This document shows, in pieces, positions 1 through 5,468 of a DNA stretch of 5,468 nucleotides. Origin of the DNA: a bacterium (GTDB lineage Bacteria > Verrucomicrobiota > Kiritimatiellia > UBA8416 > CAMZLY01). Numbering within the stretch: the stretch's first letter is position 1; every line of letters starts with the position of its first letter. The DNA lies in the NCBI GenBank assembly GCA_030632465.1, contig DAOVUR010000137.1:1-5468 (forward strand), in the 5' to 3' direction. The notes under the pieces were generated by a model, which worked only from the letters and a program-made list of their open reading frames with translations, did not search any database and was not told where the DNA came from. The position numbers and the translations under genes are program-made.

Positions 1-515
1 ACAGCAATACCAAGTGCATGCGCAACATCCACAGCGTTGAGAATTATATCACGCTTGCGAGTTAAATCAGGAGAAACATTAATACCAGCATCTGTTATCA
101 GGGTTAAGCGGTTTTCCTCTGGTGCCGAGAAAACAGCAACATGACTAAGAATACGATCTGTCCGTAATCCATAAGCACGATCCATGACTTTTTTCATCAA
201 GTCACCAGTCATAACCTGCCCCTTCATAAGAATATCGCCATGTCCATCACGTATCAGCTCAAGAGATTTTTCAATACAGATCAAACGTTCTGATTCATCA
301 ATTATCTCTATATTACTAATATCCAACTGTTCAGTATTAGCAATATGAACAATTTCCTCCTTATGCCCTACCATAGTTGCATCCACCAGCCCAGCTTCAA
401 CAGCTGCCACAACGGTTTTTACAACATCAGTTTCATCTGCACCAGCAACAATTAAGCGTGATTTATATTCAATATCACTTGCATGTTTTATAAGATCTGA
501 TGAATTATGGATCAT
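1..515 (-). CDS. ptb: Phosphate butyryltransferase-type acyltransferase, N-terminal part (cut by left edge)
   Basis: This is the N-terminal 171 codons of a phosphate acetyl/butyryltransferase-family enzyme. The family moves an acyl group between CoA and phosphate, and the acyl phosphate normally goes to a kinase (Buk) to make ATP; it acts in the cytoplasm. My translation opens MIHNSSDLIK and contains the family blocks ILMKGQVMTGDL (residues 95-106), GLRTDRILSHVAVF (116-129) and RLTLITDAGINVSPDL (136-151), then NAVDVAHALGIA (160-171). They match my memory of Bacillus Ptb (LMKGN, LSHVAVF, TDSAMNIAP, NAVHVAHA) better than Pta. Ptb proteins are about 300 residues, so roughly 40% lies beyond position 1 and the C-terminal active-site region is unseen. 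The ATG directly follows the TAA of the upstream gene, and an AAGGA lies 10 bases before it (526-530), so translation is probably coupled. Butyrate and branched-chain acyl substrates cannot be told apart here, and an acetyltransferase remains possible. The frame is open with no damage. Confidence 0.88.
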   Translation of the reverse strand, partial: MIHNSSDLIKHASDIEYKSRLIVAGADETDVVKTVVAAVEAGLVDATMVGHKEEIVHIANTEQLDISNIEIIDESERLICIEKSLELIRDGHGDILMKGQVMTGDLMKKVMDRAYGLRTDRILSHVAVFSAPEENRLTLITDAGINVSPDLTRKRDIILNAVDVAHALGIA

Positions 516-995
516 TTAGTCATTTTCCTTCTTTAGTGCTGTGCGGCCTGTTCTTGCAATACCAAGAATAGAATATGGTTCTAACATCTGAATAAAACCT
601 TTTACCTGTGAACTTTCGGCTACTAATTCCAGCGTAACAGTTTTCTCACCCACACCAACCATGTGCGCATGGAAAAGCTCTGCAATCTGCATAAGTGTAG
701 AAATCTGCTCAGGACTAAAGGCTATTCTAATCAAAACGAGCTCACGCTCATAATGGTCTCCTAGTCCAAGTCGCTCCATATTCTCTATTTCAATAACCGA
801 AGATAGCTTATGGGCCAATGTAGCTAGATCTTCTTCACCTGAATCTGCGACAATAGTAATGGACGAATATTCCTCACGCTCCGTCTCTGCAACAACCAAG
901 CTACTTATATTGATATTAAGTTCCTTGAAAAGGTCTGTAATCAGAGCCAGTACCCCGGGTTGGTTGCGTACAAGTCCTGTAATTATCTGTTCCAT
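516..995 (-). CDS. ilvN: IlvN/IlvH-like ACT-domain regulatory protein (acetolactate synthase small subunit family)
   Basis: This 159-residue protein has the full architecture of the acetolactate synthase regulatory subunit, which binds valine and tunes the IlvB/IlvI catalytic subunit at the first step of branched-chain amino acid synthesis. An N-terminal ACT domain spans about residues 3-74, with NQPGVLALITDLF (11-23) and NINISSL (27-33). The C-terminal IlvN domain follows from about 80 (ERELVLIRI) to IARTGRTALKKE. Aligned from memory without gaps to E. coli IlvH, the valine-site positions N11, G14 and N29 are all kept. The usual RMTI of the ACT domain reads SITI here. The start at 995 is chosen because AGGAG sits 8 bases upstream and the domain begins at once; a longer in-frame start at 1046 would add 17 residues that match nothing. 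No catalytic subunit is adjacent; the gene instead runs straight into a Ptb-type gene. It may therefore serve an ilvB elsewhere, or be a paralogue reused as an amino acid sensor. Family assignment is firm; partner and ligand are inferred. Confidence 0.85.
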   Translation of the reverse strand: MEQIITGLVRNQPGVLALITDLFKELNINISSLVVAETEREEYSSITIVADSGEEDLATLAHKLSSVIEIENMERLGLGDHYERELVLIRIAFSPEQISTLMQIAELFHAHMVGVGEKTVTLELVAESSQVKGFIQMLEPYSILGIARTGRTALKKEND

Positions 996-1002
996 TTTGA
1001 CG

Positions 1003-1008
1003 TCTCCT
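1003..1008 (-). promoter_or_regulatory. Ribosome binding site of the ilvN-like gene
   Basis: On the minus strand AGGAGA lies with its AGGAG core 8 bases before the ATG at 995. It is the strongest Shine-Dalgarno match in the window and decides the start: no comparable site precedes the alternative ATG at 1046. The 7-mer AGGAGAC (1002-1008) can also pair with two units of the nearby heptad array. Confidence 0.8.
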
Positions 1009-1044
1009 AAATAAATCAAAATCCTTGTGAAATAAACGAGGGTC

Positions 1045-1073
1045 AAAATATCTAATTAGACAATAAAAAGCAA
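1045..1073 (-). promoter_or_regulatory. Possible sigma-70-type promoter for the ilvN-ptb pair (weak)
   Basis: The AT-rich stretch between the heptad array and the ilvN-like gene carries TTGCTT (1068-1073) and TATTTT (1045-1050) on the minus strand, separated by 17 bases. They match the consensus at 3 of 6 and 4 of 6 positions. The location, just upstream of a leader of about 40 bases, is sensible, but such AT-rich DNA gives chance matches easily. A second candidate, TTGACC a little further downstream, has no good partner. Treat this as a placeholder for a promoter expected in this spacer. Confidence 0.25.
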
Positions 1074-1091
1074 CAAATAAATAAGGGAAAT

Positions 1092-1175
1092 AGAAGACAG
1101 AATTCGGAGGCCAGGGGGCGGAAGCCGGAGGTCAGAAGACCGCGGTCGGAAGTCAGATGCCAGGGACCAGCAGAC
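1092..1175. repeat. Degenerate 7-base tandem array, 12 units
   Basis: Read on the plus strand in steps of seven from 1092, the sequence divides into twelve units without any gap: AGAAGAC, AGAATTC, GGAGGCC, AGGGGGC, GGAAGCC, GGAGGTC, AGAAGAC, CGCGGTC, GGAAGTC, AGATGCC, AGGGACC, AGCAGAC. Every unit has G at position 2 and C at position 7. Position 1 is a purine in 11 of 12 and position 5 is G in 10 of 12, giving a consensus near RGRRGNC. The last ten units are 69% G+C by hand count, unlike the AT-rich DNA on the ilvN side. On the transcribed minus strand it reads as pyrimidine-rich GACTTCT-like units. It is not coding: a 7-base period with free substitution is not what a protein gene shows. I recall similar AGAAGTC-like heptad runs between genes in various bacterial genomes, but cannot search for them here. 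Function is unknown. Confidence 0.8.
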
Positions 1176-1189
1176 TAGTGGCACTATCG

Positions 1190-1246
1190 CTAGGAAACGG
1201 GACTTTAGTCCCGTTAATACGGTGCGGCTAAAGCCACATTTCCTAG
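1190..1246. repeat. CTAG-bounded palindromic element with two internal hairpins (MITE- or REP-like)
   Basis: The outer arms CTAGGAAA (1190-1197) and TTTCCTAG (1239-1246) are perfect inverted repeats of 8 bases. Inside, AACGGGAC (1196-1203) pairs with GTCCCGTT (1208-1215) across a TTTA loop, and GGCT (1226-1229) pairs with AGCC (1232-1235), extendable past one mismatch. Both inner hairpins carry a similar loop core, CTTTAG and CTAAAG, in opposite orientation, so the element could fold as a three-way junction on either strand. This is the layout of small dispersed palindromic elements. Because CTAG is itself a palindrome, the outer four bases could be either part of the arms or a duplicated target site. 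The distal CTAG contains the TAG stop of the pump gene. No long T run follows the hairpins on the minus strand, so it is a poor intrinsic terminator, though it may still slow or protect transcript ends. Confidence 0.7.
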
Positions 1247-4200
1247 TCCTTTTTGCCTTTGATTTTGTCTTCAGCTCTCTGGATGACATAGTAGATCATC
1301 GGAACAATCGCAAGACTAATAGCTGTAGCAACCAGCATTCCACCAAACACAATAGTTCCAAGAACCTTGCGGCTTTCTGCACCAGCACCAGTAGCAACCA
1401 GTAGCGGCAGCACTCCAAGGATAAACGAAAAGGCGGTCATAAGCACCGCTCTAAAACGAATATGAACAGACTCAACAGCTGCATCAAAAACAGAAGCACC
1501 CTCTTTACGTTTTTGCATAGCAAATTCGACAATCAAAATAGCACTCTTAGTAGATAGCCCAATCAGCAGAACAATACCAACTTGCGTATATACATTATTA
1601 TCCATACCTCGCATCAGTACAGCCGCTACCGCACCGGCTAGAGCCGTAGGAACCGCCATACAGACAGCAATCGGGATTGTCCAGCTTTCGTACTGAGCAG
1701 CCAGCACTAAATACACAAGAACAATAGCTAACATAAAAATAGCCGTCGTAGAACCTGCTGCCACCCGCTGTTGATAAGAAAGCTCTATCCACTGTAATCC
1801 CATTGAGGTAGGCAGCTTTTCTTTTGCCATATTCTCTACAGCATCCATAGCCCCGCCAGAACTGAATCCAGATGCCTCATTACCCATAATCTTAACGGAC
1901 GGATACATATTAAAATGTGTAATAGATTGCGGACCAAAAGTTTCATTAACATCAGCAATACTACCAAGCGGAACCATATTACCGCTAGGCGCCCTAAACT
2001 CTAATTTTCTTATATCATCAGGCTTCTGGCGATATTGCTGGTCAGCCTGCGCCTTCACCTGGAAAGTCTGATTGTAAAGTGTGAAATCATTAATGTATGA
2101 TGAGCCTAAGTACACCTGCATTGTATCGAACACCGAATCCATAGCTAGTCCGCGCGCCAGCACACTATCGCGATTGATATCTACAGTTAACTGCGGCACA
2201 TCAGACTTAAATGTACTATTCATTCCTGATATAGAAGGCTCCGCAGAAGCACTTGCGGCAAAGTCGCCAGCAACCTGTTCAAGGCTCTGCAAGCCTGCTC
2301 CACCAACATCCTGTAGCATAAATGTAAACCCGCCGCTCAAGCCTAAACCAGGTAATGAAGGTGTGGGGAAGGCAAATGCCATGCCATCTTGGAGTCCAGC
2401 AAAGCCCATATTAAGGTGTTGCAAGATTGCCGCCTGGCTCTCTGACTTATCTCTATCATCCCAATCCTTAAAGATAACAAAAGAAAAGCCCATATTAGGA
2501 ACAACAACACCATCTAGAATAGAAAAACCAGTAATCGTAATATAACGATCAACACCGGGAGTATTCTCAATAACTTTATCAGTCTTCTTGACAAATGCTT
2601 TTATCCTGCTCTGCGACGCCGCACTCGGAAGCTGAGTAACTGCGATACAGAACCCTTCATCTTCCTGTGGTACAAAACCTACTGGCAACTTAGAGAAACC
2701 ATAAATAGACCCTGCAGTAAGAGCTAAAAACAGAAGAATACCTATTGCCGAACGACGCATCAAAAACCGTACAATTGACATATAACCAGTCGTGCTTTTC
2801 TCTAACCCATTATTAAACCCTTTAAATATCCGTCCCTGTTTACCTTCATCTACTTGGCGTAACAAGACTGCACATAATGCGGGACTCAGAGTTAACGCAT
2901 TCAGTGTACTAAAACAAGTTGCCATAGAAATAGTAACAGCAAACTGTTTAAACAGCGTACCAGTTATACCGCCCATAAATGCTGTTGGTATAAATACAGA
3001 CAACAAAACTAGCGTTGTCGCAATTACTGGCCCAGAAATCTCTGTCATCGCAAGCTTAGCCGCTTCCGCTGGAGTATGTTTTCCTGACTGCAGATGACGT
3101 GTCGCATTTTCTACCACCACAATTGCATCATCCACCACAATACCAATAACCAGAACTAATCCAAAAAGTGTAAACTGATTTATCGAGTATCCCATCCCGG
3201 CCAAAGCCAAGAATGTACCGATCAACGATACTGGTATCGTTACCGCCGGAATTATTGTGGCACGAAAGTTCTGTAAGAAAATATAAACTGTAAAAATAAC
3301 TAATATAAGAGTTATAAAGAGCGTAATTATGACTTCTTTAAGTGATGCCTTAATAATATCAGTATTATCATATACTACATTATATCCTAAGCCTTTAGGA
3401 AATTTCTCACTTAATTCTTCCATTTTGGCTTTTACACCATCAGCCACTTCGATAGCATTGGCACCAGGAATCTGATAAACAGCCATAACCGCCGCCGGCT
3501 TACCTACAAATGTAGCCGTTGTACCATAACTATCTGCACCGAGTTCAACGCGAGCAACATCATGCAACCTTACAATCTGACCTTTATCGCCAGAGCGTAA
3601 GACTATATTGCCGAACTCTTCAGGTTCAACCAAACGTCCTCTCACCTTAACAGTATATTGAAATGCAATATCATCAGATACGGGAGGCTCACCAATTTGT
3701 CCGGCAGCAACCTGCTGATTCTGTGATCGTACAGCAGCAACCACATCATTTGCGTTCATATCCAGACTGCGCAACTTATCAGGATTAAGCCATATTCTTA
3801 TGCTATAATCCCCCACACCAAACGCTTGCACATCACCTACCCCAGGAACACGGGCGATTTCATCCCGAATCTGTATCTTCATATAATTTGAAAGAAACAG
3901 ATCGTCAAATTTATTACCCTCGCTGTAGATAGCTAGATAAACGCTGGCATTAGTTGATTTCTTTTTAGTGGTCACACCAAGACGCTTAACCTCTTCAGGT
4001 AACTTAGCTGTAGCAACAGTAACCCGATTCTGCGCCAATACATTGGCCATATCCAAATCAGTTCCAGACTCGAAGGTTATAGTAAGATTCATGCTACCAT
4101 CATTGCCGGAAACAGACTGCATATAGATCATGCCTTCCACTCCGTTAACTTCTTTCTCGATAACTGTGGCAACAGTGTCGGCAACTGTTTCAGCATCAGC

Positions 4201-4356
4201 TCCAGGATAGACAGCAGAAACAGTTACTGATGGCGGTGCAATCTCGGGATAACGCTCAACTGGCAGTGAGGTCAGTGCGATAACACCGAGAATAACAATA
4301 GTGATAGAGATTACCATTGCAAAGATAGGACGATTTATAAATAAATGACTAAACAT
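1243..4356 (-). CDS. RND multidrug efflux transporter, inner-membrane pump (AcrB/MexF type, HAE1 family)
   Basis: This complete 1037-residue protein is an RND proton antiporter that exports drugs or other amphiphiles from the periplasm and inner leaflet through a partner channel. It opens like AcrB (FINRPIFAMVI, then LPVERYPEIAPP). TM1 lies at about 10-29 and TM2-TM6 between about 340 and 498. TM7 is at about 535-555 and TM8-TM12 lie between about 872 and 1025; the two large periplasmic loops fall at about 30-338 and 557-870. The proton relay is intact: D409 and D410 in GIVVDDAIVVVEN, K937 in GLSTKSAIL, and R969 at the start of TM11. Of the AcrB pocket phenylalanines, F178, F615 and F628 have counterparts (F179, F611, F626), while F610 and F617 appear as isoleucine. 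The loop after F611 is two residues longer than in AcrB. Length matches the family. The start is 3 bases after the adaptor stop, with AGGA 10 bases upstream. Substrate cannot be read from sequence, so I give no gene symbol. The TAG stop lies in the arm of a palindromic repeat. Confidence 0.97.
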   Translation of the reverse strand: MFSHLFINRPIFAMVISITIVILGVIALTSLPVERYPEIAPPSVTVSAVYPGADAETVADTVATVIEKEVNGVEGMIYMQSVSGNDGSMNLTITFESGTDLDMANVLAQNRVTVATAKLPEEVKRLGVTTKKKSTNASVYLAIYSEGNKFDDLFLSNYMKIQIRDEIARVPGVGDVQAFGVGDYSIRIWLNPDKLRSLDMNANDVVAAVRSQNQQVAAGQIGEPPVSDDIAFQYTVKVRGRLVEPEEFGNIVLRSGDKGQIVRLHDVARVELGADSYGTTATFVGKPAAVMAVYQIPGANAIEVADGVKAKMEELSEKFPKGLGYNVVYDNTDIIKASLKEVIITLFITLILVIFTVYIFLQNFRATIIPAVTIPVSLIGTFLALAGMGYSINQFTLFGLVLVIGIVVDDAIVVVENATRHLQSGKHTPAEAAKLAMTEISGPVIATTLVLLSVFIPTAFMGGITGTLFKQFAVTISMATCFSTLNALTLSPALCAVLLRQVDEGKQGRIFKGFNNGLEKSTTGYMSIVRFLMRRSAIGILLFLALTAGSIYGFSKLPVGFVPQEDEGFCIAVTQLPSAASQSRIKAFVKKTDKVIENTPGVDRYITITGFSILDGVVVPNMGFSFVIFKDWDDRDKSESQAAILQHLNMGFAGLQDGMAFAFPTPSLPGLGLSGGFTFMLQDVGGAGLQSLEQVAGDFAASASAEPSISGMNSTFKSDVPQLTVDINRDSVLARGLAMDSVFDTMQVYLGSSYINDFTLYNQTFQVKAQADQQYRQKPDDIRKLEFRAPSGNMVPLGSIADVNETFGPQSITHFNMYPSVKIMGNEASGFSSGGAMDAVENMAKEKLPTSMGLQWIELSYQQRVAAGSTTAIFMLAIVLVYLVLAAQYESWTIPIAVCMAVPTALAGAVAAVLMRGMDNNVYTQVGIVLLIGLSTKSAILIVEFAMQKRKEGASVFDAAVESVHIRFRAVLMTAFSFILGVLPLLVATGAGAESRKVLGTIVFGGMLVATAISLAIVPMIYYVIQRAEDKIKGKKD

Positions 4357-4359
4357 AAT

Positions 4360-5468
4360 CTATTTTTCCTGTGTTGGAATGGATATATCAGAATTTTTAG
4401 AAACTGGAGCCTCTTTTGTTGCAGTGGCCTCTTCTGCATTAACAGGAATCCCCGGTCTAGCACGGGACAAACCATTAACAATGACTCTATCTGTTACAGC
4501 AATTCCCTCTATGATAATACGACTATCTTCATAAATCGGACCAACTTTAACATAATGACTATCAACTATACCTTCTGCATTAACTACCAACAGATAGGAG
4601 CCAACCATATCTCGTTGAATTGCCAGTGACGGAACTAATATAGCCTGCTTATATACTCTAGGGATCAATATTTTGGCAAACATACCGGATATCAGTTTAC
4701 CCTTTTCATTTGGAAAAACTGCACGTATAGGCAATGTTCCTGTTTCTACATCCACCTGATTACCTATATAATCAACATCACCTTCTTGGTCATATAACGT
4801 ACCATTAGCTAATTCCAGTTTGACAGCGTAACTACCATCCTCTATAGCACCACGTACACCGGCCGCTTTTTTTAGATAATCCAGCAATGTTCTCTCATCA
4901 ATATTAAAATATACCTGGATGGGATCAATAGTAACCAACTCTGCAAGTTTAGTCGGAACGGGGCCACCAACCACATTTCCGACACTAACAAAGTGACGAG
5001 ATATACGCCCACTAACAGGGGCTGTTACGATTGTATATGACAAGTCTAGTTCAGCGGATGCCAGCTGAGCCTGTGCCGCCAACAGATTAGCTTTAGCACC
5101 CTCCATGTTGCCTTCAGCAACCAGCACGTCAATCTCTGATATAGCTTTAGTTTTGAACGCTGTCTGCATCCGCTCCAAAGTGAATTTAGTAACCTTAAGC
5201 TGAGCCGCAGCCTTCGCTACATCTGCTTTAGTTTTTTCCACTGCTGCTTCATACAAAACAGATTCGATTGTGAAAAGTTTATCCCCCGCCTTAACTGAAT
5301 CGCCATCCTTGAAATCTACAGTTTCCAGATAACCGCGGACACGCGCCTGAATATCTATAATGTCTTTTGCACGAACCTGCCCTGGGAACCTGAGATAAAC
5401 AGTCATACCACGCTGTGAAGGCGTTGCAACATTTACTGAACGCGGCTGTTGCATTCCTGCACCATCAT
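4360..5468 (-). CDS. RND efflux periplasmic adaptor (membrane fusion protein, AcrA/MexE type), 5' end cut by right edge
   Basis: The adaptor bridges the RND pump and an outer-membrane channel in the periplasm. Numbering from the Met at 5454: the first lipoyl half is about 34-66 (ARVRGYLETVDFKDGDSV), the alpha-hairpin about 67-136 and the second lipoyl half about 139-163 (TAPVSGRISRHFVSVGNVV). The beta-barrel is about 175-265 (DPIQVYFNIDERTLLDYL, then AVFPNEKGKLISGMF) and the membrane-proximal domain about 270-340. The VYF-DE pattern recalls MexE-type adaptors. At the hairpin tip the channel-contact pattern of AcrA (R-x3-L-x6-S) reads R95, A99, S106, so the central Leu is replaced. Met 5454 is probably not the true start: the frame stays open upstream, reading DGAG before it, and no signal peptide or lipobox is seen, as expected if 20-40 N-terminal residues lie outside the window. 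The C-terminal tail (EEATATKEAPVSKNSD) is polar and probably flexible. It is cotranscribed with the pump 3 bases downstream. Confidence 0.95.
   Translation of the reverse strand, partial: DGAGMQQPRSVNVATPSQRGMTVYLRFPGQVRAKDIIDIQARVRGYLETVDFKDGDSVKAGDKLFTIESVLYEAAVEKTKADVAKAAAQLKVTKFTLERMQTAFKTKAISEIDVLVAEGNMEGAKANLLAAQAQLASAELDLSYTIVTAPVSGRISRHFVSVGNVVGGPVPTKLAELVTIDPIQVYFNIDERTLLDYLKKAAGVRGAIEDGSYAVKLELANGTLYDQEGDVDYIGNQVDVETGTLPIRAVFPNEKGKLISGMFAKILIPRVYKQAILVPSLAIQRDMVGSYLLVVNAEGIVDSHYVKVGPIYEDSRIIIEGIAVTDRVIVNGLSRARPGIPVNAEEATATKEAPVSKNSDISIPTQEK

Noticed and set aside
996..1046. N-terminal extension of the ilvN-like gene from an ATG at 1046
   Set aside because: The extra 17 residues have no family counterpart, and a strong AGGAG stands 8 bases before the ATG at 995, where the ACT domain begins.
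1092..1175. Heptad array as a CRISPR array
   Set aside because: Units are 7 bases and contiguous, with no spacers and no repeats of 23 or more bases.
1178..1195. TGGCAC on the plus strand as half of a sigma-54 promoter
   Set aside because: The matching GC element at the correct distance is absent (TAGG instead of TTGC-like) and no plus-strand gene follows.
1196..1215. Hairpin after the pump gene read as a rho-independent terminator
   Set aside because: The 8-base-pair stem is good, but on the minus strand only three T residues follow before CC, and on the plus strand no gene ends there. It fits better as part of the palindromic element.
1056..1289. Minus-strand open frame of 77 codons covering the pump end and the repeats
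   Set aside because: It is out of frame with the pump, translates the heptad array and the hairpins into repetitive Ser/Pro/Arg-rich peptide, and matches no family. The open frame is a by-product of the repeats.
2081..3097. Plus-strand open frames at 2081-2545 and 2792-3097
   Set aside because: Both lie wholly inside the pump gene on the opposite strand, show no domain pattern, and read as antisense shadows of conserved codons.

Overview
The window reads almost entirely on the minus strand and holds two gene pairs separated by a 247-base spacer full of repeats. In transcription order (right to left) they are: a periplasmic adaptor (membrane fusion) protein cut by the right edge; a complete RND inner-membrane efflux pump of the AcrB/MexF (HAE1) type; the spacer; an IlvN-type two-domain ACT regulatory protein; and the first 171 codons of a phosphate butyryltransferase-type enzyme cut by the left edge.

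The adaptor and pump are separated by 3 bases. Together they are the inner-membrane and periplasmic parts of a tripartite proton-driven export system. No outer-membrane channel gene and no local regulator lie in the window, so a channel must be encoded upstream of the right edge or elsewhere. The pump keeps the proton-relay residues (D409, D410, K937, R969), so it looks functional.

The IlvN-like protein and the phosphate butyryltransferase abut directly (TAA followed at once by ATG) and are probably translationally coupled. No acetolactate synthase catalytic gene is seen beside them. The pairing suggests a role near branched-chain amino acid or acyl-CoA metabolism, but that is inference.

The spacer (996-1242) is the least ordinary part. 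It contains a degenerate but perfectly phased array of twelve 7-base units, GC-rich against an AT-rich background, next to a compact palindromic element bounded by CTAG. One arm of that element supplies the stop codon of the pump gene. These look like dispersed repeat families that have settled between operons.

Organism: an RND pump requires an outer membrane, and a Ptb-type acyltransferase is typical of fermentative anaerobes, especially Firmicutes. Base composition is moderately AT-rich and ribosome binding sites are of the AGGAG type. A diderm Firmicute (Negativicutes) fits best, but other anaerobic Gram-negative lineages cannot be excluded from this sequence alone. I see no convincing evidence of a new multi-gene system; the interest is in the intergenic repeats and the unusual IlvN-Ptb pairing.
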